In this document: positions 20,311 to 30,185 of the stretch, one piece after another
Layout of the letters: every line of letters begins with the position of its first letter
Position numbering within the stretch: position 1 is the first letter of the stretch
Origin: Bosea sp. 124
GTDB taxonomy: Bacteria > Pseudomonadota > Alphaproteobacteria > Rhizobiales > Beijerinckiaceae
Length of the DNA stretch: 64,000 nucleotides
Direction: 5' to 3'
Assembly (NCBI RefSeq): GCF_003046175.1
Contig: NZ_PZZM01000001.1
Span: forward strand, 682,001 to 746,000
The notes under the pieces: generated by a model
Seen by the model: the letters and a program-made list of their open reading frames with translations, nothing else
Databases searched by the model: none
Told to the model about the DNA's origin: nothing
Program-made: the position numbers and the translations under genes

Positions 20311-20677
20311 TCGCGTGTATCTCGCGCTCTGTGCTCAAGGCAACCGTGGGGTCATCATGCGCGTTCCGGTGCACAGCGGGTTGCGGCGCTGTGCCGGGTA
20401 AAGAGTGACCTGAAGTGGCGTTACGCCGTTCCTGGTCTTCACGCGCTCTTTCCAAAAAGGGACCTTCCGTCCCATGAGCCGATGGGCGCCTCGACGCCTT
20501 CGGTATCCAATCTGGCTTGTCAGTCCCGTCGATCCCCGGACATGTCCGGAGGCTACGACTGGCCACCAAAGGGGATTACCCAAGGCTCGGCGCTGACGAC
20601 ACCAGCTTCGGCTAGAAAAGTGCATAGCGGTTTTCGTACGGCTCTCCAAGCAAAATCGCACGAACAGCCGCGCTATT
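20311..20677 (-). promoter_or_regulatory. Long leader/intergenic region between prmC and the DUF4167 gene
   Basis: No convincing gene was seen in these 367 bases. On the minus strand they hold a possible weak promoter (TTGCTT, complement of 20648-20653), a perfect 14-bp palindrome CCGGACATGTCCGG at 20536-20549, and a hairpin followed by T residues at 20454-20473. Together these could be a small RNA of about 160 bases or an attenuated leader for the DUF4167 gene. A 108-codon open frame (20335-20661) crosses it but has a non-coding look (Arg/Cys/Trp-rich). Confidence 0.4.
20454..20473 (-). terminator. Intrinsic-terminator-like hairpin within the leader
   Basis: On the minus strand GGGAC, loop GGAAG and GTCCC are followed by TTTTT (complement of 20454-20458). 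The stem is only 5 bp but GC-rich. It lies about 145 bases before the DUF4167 start on the same strand, where it would end a short upstream transcript or act as an attenuator. Confidence 0.5.
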
Positions 20678-21547
20678 TCAACGCAGAGTAAAGATCAGTG
20701 CGCGCGGATGCCCGCCGAGATCGCGCTGCGAATCCCGCCAGGCGAAGCCGCCCCCGCGCATGAGCGAGATCACATCGGCCTCCTGGCCGGCGCCGATCTC
20801 CAGCACGACCAGCCCACCGGGCGCCAACACCTGCGCCAAGGCGCCGGCGAAGACGCGATAGGGCTGGAGCCCGTCATCTCCACCGTCGAGCGCGAGCCGC
20901 GGATCATGCTCGCGGACGGAGACGTCGAGCGTCGCAATCTCGTCGCTGCGGATATAAGGAGGGTTCGACAGGATGAGGTCGAAGCGCCGGTTCAGCCCCT
21001 CGGTCCAGGAGCCCTGCTGGAACAAGGCGCGATCCGAGACGCCGTTCAAGACGGCATTCGACCGGGCTGTCTCGCAGGCCTCGGGCGAGAGATCGATGCC
21101 CAGCCCGGTCGCCGCAGGACATTCGCTCAGGACCGCGATCAGCAGGCACCCCGTCCCGGTTCCCAGGTCGAGAACGGATAGCGGCTCCTGCCTGCGCCCG
21201 GCCAGACAGGCCAATGCCGCCTCGACCAGCGTTTCGCTGTCGGGGCGCGGCTCCAATGTCGCTGCCGAGAGCCGGAAGGGCAGACCCCAGAATTCCCGTT
21301 CGCCCAGGATACGCCAGACCGGTTCGTCGGCGAGACGGCGTGCCGCGAAAGCGTCGAGCCGGGCTTCCGTCTCGGTATCGAGCCTCGCGAACGGGTCGGG
21401 ATCGCGCTCGCCGAGGGCGCCTTCCAGCATGATTCGCGCGTCGAGGGCGGCGCTTTCGCTGCCACCCTCCAGCAAACGCGCCGCAAGCGCGCGGCGTGCA
21501 TCGGCAACAGTCGGAGCGGCCGAGGCCGCGCCGACCGGCCTGATCAA
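20678..21547 (-). CDS. prmC: Peptide chain release factor N5-glutamine methyltransferase PrmC
   Basis: Methylates the glutamine of the GGQ motif in release factors; the target prfA lies just upstream. At 289 residues from the proposed start it has normal length. Motif I VLDLGTGTGCLL is at about residues 125-136, and the catalytic NPPY is at 195-198 (LILSNPPYIRSDE). No ATG exists near the expected N-terminus. The TTG at 21545-21547 overlaps the TGA of the preceding small gene (TTGA), so a TTG start with translational coupling is the best reading; the much longer frame upstream is the shadow of that small gene. Confidence 0.9.
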   Translation of the reverse strand: MIRPVGAASAAPTVADARRALAARLLEGGSESAALDARIMLEGALGERDPDPFARLDTETEARLDAFAARRLADEPVWRILGEREFWGLPFRLSAATLEPRPDSETLVEAALACLAGRRQEPLSVLDLGTGTGCLLIAVLSECPAATGLGIDLSPEACETARSNAVLNGVSDRALFQQGSWTEGLNRRFDLILSNPPYIRSDEIATLDVSVREHDPRLALDGGDDGLQPYRVFAGALAQVLAPGGLVVLEIGAGQEADVISLMRGGGFAWRDSQRDLGGHPRALIFTLR

Positions 21548-21792
21548 CGACCCTGCATCTGCTCGTTGATGCAGAATTTCATCTTGGTGCGGAGCGCCGA
21601 TTTGCTCTCGCGCGAACCGGCCATCTGCTGCTGGCAGACCCGACGCGCCTGCGCCTGCGTCATCGCGCCCTGCAACTTCGCCGGCTCGCCCGAGGTGACG
21701 CGGCGCATCGTCCGCTCCTGGGCCTGCGAGGTGCCGCTGAGCGCCACCGTCATCAGTCCGGCCATGGCGATGCTTGAGAACAGCTTGATCAT
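21544..21792 (-). CDS. Small exported protein of unknown function
   Basis: An 82-residue protein. Residues 1-25 form a clear signal peptide (MIKLFSSIAMAGLMTVALSG, cleavage near SQAQ). The mature part is about 57 residues, basic, with two cysteines (RRVCQQQ and KFCINEQ) that could form a disulfide, and is rich in Gln/Arg/Met. The start at 21792 follows a G-rich ribosome site; a longer start at 21831 would add 13 residues before the signal peptide and is unlikely. It sits between prfA and prmC, which are usually adjacent, and its stop overlaps the prmC start. I do not recognise the family. Confidence 0.72.
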   Translation of the reverse strand: MIKLFSSIAMAGLMTVALSGTSQAQERTMRRVTSGEPAKLQGAMTQAQARRVCQQQMAGSRESKSALRTKMKFCINEQMQGR

Positions 21793-21874
21793 CGGAGGGT
21801 CCCCCCTGTTGCGGTATCGATGCAGGATCAACGCGGGAGGGTCGAAGAGGTTTCATCGGCTCTTTCCGCGTGCG

Positions 21875-22960
21875 TCAGCCGGCACTCTGGTCAGCGAGCA
21901 GCCTGGCCTGGTGCTCCGCGGTCAGGGCGTCGATGATATCGTCCAGCACCAGCCCCTGCATCATCTCGTCCAGCTTGTAGAGCGTCAGGTTGATGCGGTG
22001 GTCGGTCACGCGGCCTTGCGGAAAATTATAGGTGCGGATGCGCTCGGAGCGGTCGCCGGAGCCGACCTGCGAACGCCTGTCGGCCGAGCGCTCGGCATCG
22101 ATCCGGCCGCGCTCGATGTCATAGAGCTTGGCGCGCAGCAGATCATATGCGCGGGCCTTGTTCTTGTGCTGCGAGCGCTCGTCCTGCACCACGACGGCGA
22201 TCCCCGTCGGCAGATGGGTCAGCCGCACAGCCGATTCGGTCTTGTTGACGTGCTGTCCACCGGCACCGCCGGCCCGCATGGTGTCGATCCGGATCTCGCT
22301 GTCGTTGAGGACGATGTCGACATCTCCGGCGAGCGGCAACATGGCAACCGTCGCCGCCGAGGTGTGGATGCGTCCGCTCGTCTCGGTGTCGGGCACGCGC
22401 TGGACGCGATGCACGCCGGATTCGTATTTCAGCTTCGCATAGACGCCCTTGCCCGAGATCTCGGCGATGACCTCCTTGAAGCCGCCGACCGTGCCCTCGC
22501 TCTCGGAGAGCATCTCGACGCTCCAGCCCTTCTGGGCGGCATAGCGCTGGTACATCCGCAGCAGGTCGCCGGCGAAGAGCGAGGCCTCGTCGCCGCCGGT
22601 GCCGGCCCTGATCTCGAGGATGACGCCGCGCTCGTCGGCGGCATCCTTCGGCAGGAGCGCGATCAGAATCTCGCGGGCCCTGGCATCGATCTCGGCGCGG
22701 GCCGCGTCGCGTTCCTCATAGGCCAGTTCGCGGAACTCGGCATCGGTGGCGGGATCCTCGATCAGCGCCTCGGCCTCGGCGAGGCTCGTCTGCGCCTGCC
22801 GCCAGGTCGCGATCGCGGCGACGACCGGATCGAGCTCGGAGAGCTCCTTGGCGAGTTCGACCGTGCGCGTCGCCTCGGTCGCGGTGTTGATCTCGGCCAT
22901 CGCCGCGGCGTGGCGAGCGACGATGGCGTCGAGACGATCCTGCGGAAGCTGAAGGGACAT
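21875..22960 (-). CDS. prfA: Peptide chain release factor 1 (RF1)
   Basis: Terminates translation at UAG and UAA codons, 361 residues, full length. The anticodon tripeptide PDT (residues 190-192, in [12 protein letters not shown]) fits the PxT pattern of RF1. The peptidyl-transfer motif GGQ is at 234-236 ([14 protein letters not shown]), with Gln236 the site methylated by PrmC. No frameshift signal is expected for RF1, and none is seen. It lies 57 bases after ptsP and 83 bases before the small exported protein on the same strand. Confidence 0.97.
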   Translation of the reverse strand: MSLQLPQDRLDAIVARHAAAMAEINTATEATRTVELAKELSELDPVVAAIATWRQAQTSLAEAEALIEDPATDAEFRELAYEERDAARAEIDARAREILIALLPKDAADERGVILEIRAGTGGDEASLFAGDLLRMYQRYAAQKGWSVEMLSESEGTVGGFKEVIAEISGKGVYAKLKYESGVHRVQRVPDTETSGRIHTSAATVAMLPLAGDVDIVLNDSEIRIDTMRAGGAGGQHVNKTESAVRLTHLPTGIAVVVQDERSQHKNKARAYDLLRAKLYDIERGRIDAERSADRRSQVGSGDRSERIRTYNFPQGRVTDHRINLTLYKLDEMMQGLVLDDIIDALTAEHQARLLADQSAG

Positions 22961-23016
22961 CGGGGAAAACTCGAAAACAGAAAAAAGGGGCGGTTCGGGC
23001 GACGGCGCGAGCTTCG

Positions 23017-25284
23017 CTAGACCGGAACCTTGAATTCGGCGGCAAAGGCCGCAAGCTGCGGGCGCAGGCTGGTCGCGCCCTCTCCGGCCGCCAGCATCCA
23101 GTCGAGCCGCTCGGCGAGCTTGCCGGCATCGAGCGCGCGCAGCATCGCCTTCACCGGGCCGATCGAGGCCGCCGACATCGAGAAAGCGCGGTAGCCGAGG
23201 CCGATCAGCGCCATCGTCTCGAGCGGCTTGCCGCCCATCTCGCCGCAGACCGTGACAGGGCAGTTCGCCTCCGCCGCCGCCTCGACGATGCTGCGCAGTG
23301 CCCGTAGCGCGCCGACGCCGAGGGGGTCGAAACGCTCGGCGACGCGCTTGTTCTCGCGATCGGCCGCAAACAGGAACTGCATCAGGTCATTGGTGCCGAT
23401 CGAGAGGAAGTCCGCCTCGCGCACGATCTCCGGCAATTCGAAGAGCAGCGAGGGCACCTCGACCATCACGCCGAGCTGGAGGCTGAGCGGCGGCACCTGA
23501 CCCTGCTTTTCGAGCATCGCCCGTTCCCGGCGGACGATGGTGCGGGCGCGCTGGAACTCGTCCACCGTCGCGATCATCGGCAGCATGATCTTCAGGTCGC
23601 GGCCGGAGCCCGCGCGCAGCAGCGCCCGGACCTGCGCGCGCAGCAACCGCGGCTTGTCCAGCCCGATGCGGATGGCGCGCCAGCCCAGCGCCGGATTCTC
23701 CTCCTCGATGCGCTCCATATAGGGCAGCACCTTGTCACCGCCGATATCGAGCGTCCGGAAGGTCACGGGCCGGCCCTGCGCCTCGTCGAGCACCGCGGCA
23801 TAAAGCGCCTGCTGCTCGCTGGTGGTCGGCATGTGCTCGGCCACCATGAATTGCAGCTCGGTCCGGAACAGGCCGATGCCGGCGGCCGCCGTGGCCTCCA
23901 GATTCGGCATGTCGACGAGGAGGCCGGCATTGATCTGGAGCACGATCGGGACGCGGTCCTTCGTGACAGAGGGCTGGCTCTTGAGCTTGCGGTACTGCTC
24001 CTGCTTGCGGGCCCGCAGCCGCGCCTTGTCCTTGTAGGCGTTCTCGACATCGGGCTGCGGGCGGATCTGCACCGCACCGGCCTGGCCATCGACGATGACG
24101 GCATCGCCCGACTGGATCAGCGCCGTCGCGTTGACGATCTCGCCGACGGCCGGAATGCCGAGCGCGCGCGCGACGATGGCGATGTGGCTGGTCGGCCCGC
24201 CCTCCTCCAGCACCAGACCGCGCAGATGGGCGCGATCATAGTCCAGCAGCGCGGCGGGACCCATCGAGCGGGCGATCAGGATGGCGTTCTCGGGCAGCTC
24301 CTCGCGGGCGACGCCGTTGGCCTTGCCGACCAATGTACGCAGCAGCCGGTTCGCGAGATCATCGAGATCGTGCAGGCGCTCGCGCAGATAAGGGTCGGTC
24401 TGGCGCAGCATCTTGGCGCGCGTATCGGACTGGACGCGCTCGACTGCCGCCTCAGCGGTCAGGCCGGTCAGCACGACCTCGCGCATGCGGCGCAGCCAGC
24501 CCTGATCATGGGCGAACATGCGGAAGGTTTCGAGCACGTCGCGATGCTCGCCGGTATGGGCGACGTCGCCGCGCTCGATCAGTTCGTCGATCGAGGTCCG
24601 CATCTCGGCGATGGCGGCTTCGAGGCGATTGACCTCGCCCGCCGGATTCTCGGCGATGAGATTGGTGATGGCGACGCGCGGTTCGTGCAGGACAGCGTGG
24701 CCGAGGCCGACGCCATCGGCCAGCGCCACGCCGATGCCGTGGATCGGCCGATCGAGCCCGATCGCAGCGCCCGGCGCGGCGAGCGATTTCAGGCCGCCGG
24801 CCGCGATCATCTCCGCCATGATCATGGCGGTGGTCTGGAGGCTCTCGACCTCCTCTTCCGTATAGTGGCGGGTCGCCCGGTTCTGGATGACGAGGACGCC
24901 CATCACCGCACCGCCGCGCAGGATCGGCACGCCAAGCCAGGAACGATAGATCTCCTCGCCCGTCTCCGGACGATAGGAGAAGGCCGGGTGGTTTTGCGCG
25001 TCGGACAGCACGACCGGCTCGGCCTCGCGCGCGATCAGGCCGACGAGGCCCTCGCCGGCGCGCATGGTGGTGAGATGCACGGCCTCGCGGTTGAGGCCTT
25101 CGGTCGCGTAGAGTTCGAGAGAGCCGTCCTCGCGCAGGACGTAGACCGAGCAGACCTCGGCGACGAGATTGCCCGCGATCAGGACGACAAGCCGATCCAG
25201 CCGCTCCTGCGGGCTGATCGACGCCGCCATGACCTCACGGAGGCGGCGCAGCAGAACGCCCGATCCTCCGTGAGCGCCTCGCAT
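23017..25284 (-). CDS. ptsP: Nitrogen-related phosphotransferase enzyme I, EI-Ntr (PtsP)
   Basis: A 755-residue cytoplasmic kinase. An N-terminal GAF domain (about residues 10-165) precedes the EI body: N-terminal PTS domain, the phospho-accepting His367 in [17 protein letters not shown], and a PEP-binding TIM barrel with [11 protein letters not shown] and [20 protein letters not shown] near the end. It passes phosphate from PEP to NPr in the regulatory PTS branch that senses nitrogen and carbon state. It is upstream of prfA in the conserved ptsP-prfA-prmC order. The neighbour upstream is otsA and not the aspartokinase gene often found in related genomes. Confidence 0.96.
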   Translation of the reverse strand: MRGAHGGSGVLLRRLREVMAASISPQERLDRLVVLIAGNLVAEVCSVYVLREDGSLELYATEGLNREAVHLTTMRAGEGLVGLIAREAEPVVLSDAQNHPAFSYRPETGEEIYRSWLGVPILRGGAVMGVLVIQNRATRHYTEEEVESLQTTAMIMAEMIAAGGLKSLAAPGAAIGLDRPIHGIGVALADGVGLGHAVLHEPRVAITNLIAENPAGEVNRLEAAIAEMRTSIDELIERGDVAHTGEHRDVLETFRMFAHDQGWLRRMREVVLTGLTAEAAVERVQSDTRAKMLRQTDPYLRERLHDLDDLANRLLRTLVGKANGVAREELPENAILIARSMGPAALLDYDRAHLRGLVLEEGGPTSHIAIVARALGIPAVGEIVNATALIQSGDAVIVDGQAGAVQIRPQPDVENAYKDKARLRARKQEQYRKLKSQPSVTKDRVPIVLQINAGLLVDMPNLEATAAAGIGLFRTELQFMVAEHMPTTSEQQALYAAVLDEAQGRPVTFRTLDIGGDKVLPYMERIEEENPALGWRAIRIGLDKPRLLRAQVRALLRAGSGRDLKIMLPMIATVDEFQRARTIVRRERAMLEKQGQVPPLSLQLGVMVEVPSLLFELPEIVREADFLSIGTNDLMQFLFAADRENKRVAERFDPLGVGALRALRSIVEAAAEANCPVTVCGEMGGKPLETMALIGLGYRAFSMSAASIGPVKAMLRALDAGKLAERLDWMLAAGEGATSLRPQLAAFAAEFKVPV

Positions 25285-25497
25285 CGATCAAAATTCCTCC
25301 GCCTGCCGTTTCAACCCTCGCGGCCGATGTCCATCGCAGACCAGACACTTGTCACGGCCGAGTCGCAAGCGCTCTCGGCATTCCCGGCCTTCTAGCGAGC
25401 GAATGCCATCCTCGGCAAGGCCCACAACCACAAAGGGAAAGGAAAGCGCCCGGTTGTCGGGACTTCGGAGAATAGTCTTCCGGAGACGGGGGCTGCG

Positions 25498-27075
25498 TCA
25501 GGACTGCGCCGGCGTGGCGGCCGACGGAGCGGCACGCGTCCCAGGCGCCCGGGTGGCGGAAGCCGAGGCTGCGGCGCCCTTGGCAGCCGGCGCCTTCGAA
25601 GGCCGGGGTTTGGGCGCCGCCGTCCTCGCAGTCTTGTCCTTGCGGGCGGGTGCGGCCGGCTTCGGCTTTGCCGCGATTGGCGGCATGATGTCGGGCTGCG
25701 CGATGTCGGTTCCCGACAGCGCGGCGAGATAGCGCCGTGTCCACCAGCCGATATCGGTCGCGTCGATCGTCGCATAGAGGCGCTCGAAGCGGCGGATGCG
25801 CTCGGATTTCGGCATCGCCAGGGCCGTGCGGATCGCTTCCGCGACCTCATGGGTGTCGAAGGGATTGACGATCAACGCCTCGCCCATCTGCTGTGCCGCG
25901 CCGGCGAAGCGCGATAGCACGAGCACGCCGGGGTCGGCCGGATCCTGGGCAGCGACATATTCCTTCGCAACGAGGTTCATGCCGTCGCGCATCGGTGTGA
26001 CCAGCCCGACCTGGGCCCGGCGATAGAAGCCGGCCAGGGCGTTGCGGGAATAGGCCTTCTTGACCACGCGGATCGGCGTCCAGTCGAATTCCCCGAGCGC
26101 GGCATTGAGGCGCCCTGCGACCTCGTCCGATTGCCGGTCGAGTTCGGCGTATTCGGGCACGTCCGAGCGCGAGGGCGGCGCGATCTGGAGCATGCCGACG
26201 CGGCCGCGCTGGTCGGGGTGACTGCGCAGGAACTGGCCGAAAGCCTCGAGACGCTGGACGATGCCCTTGGAATAGTCGAGCCGGTCGACGCCGATGACGA
26301 GCTTGCGCTCGCCGAGCGACTGGCGCGTCGTCTTGAGCGGGGTCGTGGCCGAGCGCACGGACGCCGCCGCAAGCTTGCGGAAGGCATCGACATCAATGCC
26401 GATCGGGAAGGCCTGCACGACGGTCTCGCGGCGCCCGACCCGGACCCGCCGCCCGTCGCTCCTGGCCCCACACATGGAAACGAGGCCGCCGATCAGGTTG
26501 TTGACGTCGATCGAGGTCTGCATGCCGACGAGATCATATGCGGCAATCGTGCTGGCCAGCGTCGCGGCGAAGGGCAAGGCGCCGAAGACCTCGGCCGGCG
26601 GCCAGGGAATATGATGGAAATAGCCGATGCGGTTGGTGACGCCGCGGCGGCGTAATTCGGCGGCCAGCGGGATCAGATGGTAGTCGTGGATCCAGATGAC
26701 GTCGTCGGGCTGCAGCATCGCCATCAGCGCCTTGGCGAAGCGCCGGTTGACCGCGAGATAGCCGGCATAGTCGGCCCGCGAGAATTCGGTCAACCCAAGC
26801 CGATAATGCATCAGCGGCCAGAGTGCGCGGTTCGAGAAGCCCAGATAATAGGATTGGCGCTCCGCTTCCGTCAGGTCGGTGACCGCGTAGGAGACCCGGC
26901 CGCGCTGGACGACCGACGGCGGCGCCGACGCCTCGCTGACGCCGCCGCTCCAGCCGAACCAGAGCCCGCCATGCTGTTCGAGTGCCTCGCGCAACGCCAC
27001 CGCCAGTCCGCCGGCCGCTGCCTTCTCGTGGCGTTCGGGGATCGTGACTCGGTTGGAGACGATGACAAGACGCAT
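25498..27075 (-). CDS. otsA: Trehalose-6-phosphate synthase (OtsA) with disordered C-terminal tail
   Basis: A GT20 glycosyltransferase joining UDP-glucose to glucose-6-phosphate, 525 residues. The N-terminus MRLVIVSNRV, the substrate loop AAGGLAVALREAL, WIHDYHLIPLA, the GVDRLDYSKGI motif and RDGMNLVAKEYVAAQ are all characteristic. Residues after about 465 form a tail of roughly 60 residues made mainly of Ala, Pro, Lys and Arg, not part of the catalytic fold. The start at 27075 follows AGGAG with a rather long spacing of about 12 bases. It is divergent from otsB, with 307 bases between the chosen starts. Confidence 0.95.
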   Translation of the reverse strand: MRLVIVSNRVTIPERHEKAAAGGLAVALREALEQHGGLWFGWSGGVSEASAPPSVVQRGRVSYAVTDLTEAERQSYYLGFSNRALWPLMHYRLGLTEFSRADYAGYLAVNRRFAKALMAMLQPDDVIWIHDYHLIPLAAELRRRGVTNRIGYFHHIPWPPAEVFGALPFAATLASTIAAYDLVGMQTSIDVNNLIGGLVSMCGARSDGRRVRVGRRETVVQAFPIGIDVDAFRKLAAASVRSATTPLKTTRQSLGERKLVIGVDRLDYSKGIVQRLEAFGQFLRSHPDQRGRVGMLQIAPPSRSDVPEYAELDRQSDEVAGRLNAALGEFDWTPIRVVKKAYSRNALAGFYRRAQVGLVTPMRDGMNLVAKEYVAAQDPADPGVLVLSRFAGAAQQMGEALIVNPFDTHEVAEAIRTALAMPKSERIRRFERLYATIDATDIGWWTRRYLAALSGTDIAQPDIMPPIAAKPKPAAPARKDKTARTAAPKPRPSKAPAAKGAAASASATRAPGTRAAPSAATPAQS

Positions 27076-27382
27076 GGCGGGACGGTTCTCCTGATGAAGT
27101 CGATATGCAGTCGATGCCAAATCGGGCAGGTGTCCAAAATTCGACGCCGGGACAGGAACAGAACGGCGCTGGGAGCGTAATGTTTCCATGGACGCGCGCC
27201 GATCTTCGGCGACGCGATGTCGGCCTTGCGTTAAAAACGAGGCGCTGGCGGCAAGCTGAAGGCAGAATGTGGCGAGTTCGAGAACAGACCTCGCAGTGCC
27301 GGCCGGCGGCGGCGCCGAAGAAGAGGATTGGCATGACCCCGGCGCCGCGTTTCCGCCGGCTTTGTTGGCCAGACAGGCTCAG
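27076..27382. promoter_or_regulatory. Divergent otsA/otsB promoter region
   Basis: These bases separate the divergent starts. No clear hexamers or palindromes were recognised. The otsB frame is open from a GTG at 27269, so the second part may be coding if that start is used. Confidence 0.35.
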
Positions 27383-28195
27383 ATGATGACGTTGATCGAC
27401 CCCGCCACCGCAAGCGATATCCGTGACCTGGCTGGAGGCGCGGTGCCTGCGCCAGAGCACGACATCGCCCTGTTCCTCGACTTCGACGGGACGCTGGTGG
27501 AGATCGCCCCGTCCCCAGACGAGGTCAGGCTCGACAGGCGGGTTCCGATGGCCCTCGATGCCCTGCGGCAGACGCTCGGCGGCGCGCTCGCCCTGGTCTC
27601 GGGCCGGCCGGTTTCCTTCCTCGACGCGGCGCTCGAGCCCTACCGCTTCGACGCGGCCGCCCTGCATGGCGCCCAGATCCGGCTCGATGGCGAAATCCGC
27701 GCACAGGCCGAGGTGCCCGATACGATGCGCAGCGCCTTGCGCGATCTCGTGCGGTTCGCCAACAGCCATGTCGGGATCATCGTCGAGGACAAGCGCATCT
27801 CGGTCGCGCTGCACTGGCGGCTCGCGCCGCAATTGCAGGACGAGGCGCTCGCGCTGATGCGCGCTGTCGCCGCCCGGATGGGACCGGCGATCCGGTTGCA
27901 GGAGGGCAAGTCCGTCGCGGAACTCGTCCCCGCCCATGCCAGCAAGGGCTCGGCCATCACCCAGTTGATGCAGTTGGCGCCCTATGCCGGGCGCCTGCCG
28001 GTGTTCATCGGCGACGACATCACCGACGAGCACGGCTTCGAAGCCGTGAACACGCTCGGCGGGCTCTCGATCCGGATCGGCGATGGCGAGACCCTGGCGA
28101 AACTGCGCATCGATTCGCCGACGGCGCTGCGCCGTATTCTGCTCGATGCCGCCGAGCGCGGCAGCCTGACCACCTCCAGTTTCTCACAAGGATAA
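27383..28195 (+). CDS. otsB: Trehalose-6-phosphate phosphatase (OtsB)
   Basis: A HAD-superfamily phosphatase completing trehalose synthesis. Motif I FLDFDGTLVEIAPSPDEV (nucleophile and acid Asp) is at about residues 30-47. The SGRP motif follows, then HASKGSA with the catalytic Lys, and VFIGDDITDEHGFEAV as the metal-binding motif. It is 270 residues from the ATG at 27383; a GTG at 27269 would add 38 poorly conserved residues. Two bases separate its stop from the GH15 gene start, so otsB and the hydrolase are one operon. Confidence 0.94.
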   Translation: MMTLIDPATASDIRDLAGGAVPAPEHDIALFLDFDGTLVEIAPSPDEVRLDRRVPMALDALRQTLGGALALVSGRPVSFLDAALEPYRFDAAALHGAQIRLDGEIRAQAEVPDTMRSALRDLVRFANSHVGIIVEDKRISVALHWRLAPQLQDEALALMRAVAARMGPAIRLQEGKSVAELVPAHASKGSAITQLMQLAPYAGRLPVFIGDDITDEHGFEAVNTLGGLSIRIGDGETLAKLRIDSPTALRRILLDAAERGSLTTSSFSQG

Positions 28196-28197
28196 CG

Positions 28198-30042
28198 ATG
28201 ACAGTTTCGACGACGACGGCCGCGGGGCTGCATTCCGCCTCGCTCGACCTCGGCGTGATCGGCAACTGCTCGATTGCGGCGCTCATCGACCGGCGCGCGC
28301 GCATCGTCTGGGGCTGCTTCCCGCGCTTCGACCGCGATCCCGTCTTCTGCGCGCTGATCGACAATCAGGCCGAGGATGGCGATGCCATGCCCCGCAAGGG
28401 CGTGTTCGCGATCGAACTCGTCGGCATGACGCTGTGCGAGCAGAGCTATCTCGACAACACCGCTATCCTGTCCTCGGTGCTCTCCGACGACCAGGGCAAC
28501 GCCATCGAGATCCTCGACTTCGCGCCGCGCTTCGTGCGCTATGAGCGCTTCTTCCGCCCGCCCCAGCTCGTGCGTCGCGTCCGCAGAATCTCGGGCCGGC
28601 CGCGCATCCGCGTCGTCGTCAAGCCCTGCCTCGGGCTCGGCGAGGAGCCCGACGAGATCACGCGCGGGTCGAACCATGTCCGCTTCGTCGGCGCCGACCA
28701 GACCATCCGGCTGACGACCGATGCGCCGATCTCCTATGTGGTCGATAGCGTGCCCTTCGCGGTCGACCGTCCGTTCTCCTTCTTCATCGGCTCCGACGAG
28801 GCGTTGCGCGCCGAGATCGAGGAAACCTCGCGCGAGTTCCTCGACAAGACCACGGATTACTGGCGCGACTGGGTGCGCTCACTGTCGCTTCCCTTCGAGT
28901 ACCAGCGCGAGGTCATCCGCGCCGCGATCACGCTGAAGCTGTGCGCCTTCGAGGAGACCGGCGCGATCGTCGCCGCGCTCACAACCTCGATTCCGGAGGC
29001 GCCGGGCACGCAGCGCAACTGGGACTACCGCTTCTGCTGGCTGCGCGACGCCTATTTTGTCGTCCACGCCCTCAACCGGCTCGGCACGACGCGGACGATG
29101 GAGGATTACCTCGGCTTCATCACCAACATCGTCGACACCTTTTCCGAAAGCGGTGCGGAGCATCTGCCGCCGCTCTACCCGATCACGCGGGGCGGTGCGC
29201 TCGACGAATTCGAATCGGCCAATCTGTCGGGCTATCGCGGCCATCAGCCCGTTCGCTTCGGAAACGGGGCCGCGACGCAGATCCAGAACGACGGCTATGG
29301 CGCGGTCGTGCTGGCGGCGACGCATTCCTTCTTCGACCAGCGGCTGATCCAGCCTGGCAAGGAGGCGCTATTCGGACAGCTCGAACGCATGGGCGAGCTC
29401 GCCATCGCCTATTTCGACAAGCCCGATGCCGGCCCCTGGGAGCTCCGTGAAAAGGAGGCGGTCCATTCCTTTTCCAGCGTGATGTGCTGGGCGGCCTGCG
29501 ACCGGCTCGCGCGCATCGCCGGAACGCTCGGGCGCGGCGAGCGCAAGGACTATTGGAAAAGCGAGTCCAAGCGGCTCAAGGCCGTCATCCTCGAACGCAT
29601 CTGGAACGAGGAGAAGGGTCATCTGGTCTCGACCTTCGGCGGCACCGAGCTCGACGCGACGCTGCTGCTGGTCGCGGAACTCGGCTTCCTGAAGGCGGAC
29701 GATCCGCGCTTCATCGCCACCGTCGAGGCGATCGGCCGCGACCTGACCCGCGGCGACCTGCTGCTGCGCTATGCGACGCAGGACGATTTCGGCTTCATGC
29801 ACACCGGCTTCCTGATCTGCGCGTTCTGGTATGTCGATGCGCTGCATGCGATCGGCCGGCGCGACGAGGCCAAGGCGCTGTTCGGGCGCATCCTGCAGCG
29901 GCGCAACAGCTTCGGCCTGCTCTCCGAGGATGCCGATCTGCATACCGGCGAGCTCTGGGGCAATTTCCCGCAGACCTATTCCCATGTCGGAATGATCAAT
30001 TCGGCGATGCGCATCAGCCGGAACTGGGAAGAGGCGTTCTGA
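28198..30042 (+). CDS. Glycoside hydrolase family 15 protein (glucoamylase/trehalase-like)
   Basis: A 614-residue protein with the two parts of bacterial GH15 enzymes: an N-terminal beta-sandwich (about 1-240) and a C-terminal (alpha/alpha)6 barrel with QRNWDYRFCWLRDAYFVVHA (about 273-292), GPWELREKEAVHSFSSVMCW (general-acid region) and GELWGNFPQTYSHVGMIN. Some bacterial GH15 members are trehalases, and the tight operon with otsB (2-base gap) makes action on trehalose or a related alpha-glucan likely. It has no signal peptide, so it acts in the cytoplasm. Which substrate it uses is inferred from context only. Confidence 0.88.
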   Translation: MTVSTTTAAGLHSASLDLGVIGNCSIAALIDRRARIVWGCFPRFDRDPVFCALIDNQAEDGDAMPRKGVFAIELVGMTLCEQSYLDNTAILSSVLSDDQGNAIEILDFAPRFVRYERFFRPPQLVRRVRRISGRPRIRVVVKPCLGLGEEPDEITRGSNHVRFVGADQTIRLTTDAPISYVVDSVPFAVDRPFSFFIGSDEALRAEIEETSREFLDKTTDYWRDWVRSLSLPFEYQREVIRAAITLKLCAFEETGAIVAALTTSIPEAPGTQRNWDYRFCWLRDAYFVVHALNRLGTTRTMEDYLGFITNIVDTFSESGAEHLPPLYPITRGGALDEFESANLSGYRGHQPVRFGNGAATQIQNDGYGAVVLAATHSFFDQRLIQPGKEALFGQLERMGELAIAYFDKPDAGPWELREKEAVHSFSSVMCWAACDRLARIAGTLGRGERKDYWKSESKRLKAVILERIWNEEKGHLVSTFGGTELDATLLLVAELGFLKADDPRFIATVEAIGRDLTRGDLLLRYATQDDFGFMHTGFLICAFWYVDALHAIGRRDEAKALFGRILQRRNSFGLLSEDADLHTGELWGNFPQTYSHVGMINSAMRISRNWEEAF

Positions 30043-30069
30043 CGCCTTTCTTCTGACCGGCGCTCCGGC

Positions 30070-30165
30070 CCGTCATGCTCGGGCTTGTCCCGAGCACCCA
30101 CGTCTTGAACACAACGCTCGATCAGCGAAGACATGGATGGTCGCCACAAGGACGACCATGACGTG
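30070..30165. repeat. REP-like palindromic element
   Basis: It starts CGTCATGCTCGGGCTTGTCC, with the hairpin GCTCGGG-CTTGTC-CCGAGC inside, and ends with GGTCG...CGACCATGACG in inverted order. It lies between the convergent GH15 and M20 genes and belongs to the dispersed intergenic set. Confidence 0.65.
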
Positions 30166-30185
30166 CAGGGCTTGCCCGAACGCCG

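Noticed and set aside
20335..20661. 108-codon open frame in the DUF4167 leader
   Set aside because: Rich in Arg, Trp and Cys with no start context or family likeness, and it lies over palindromes; treated as non-coding.
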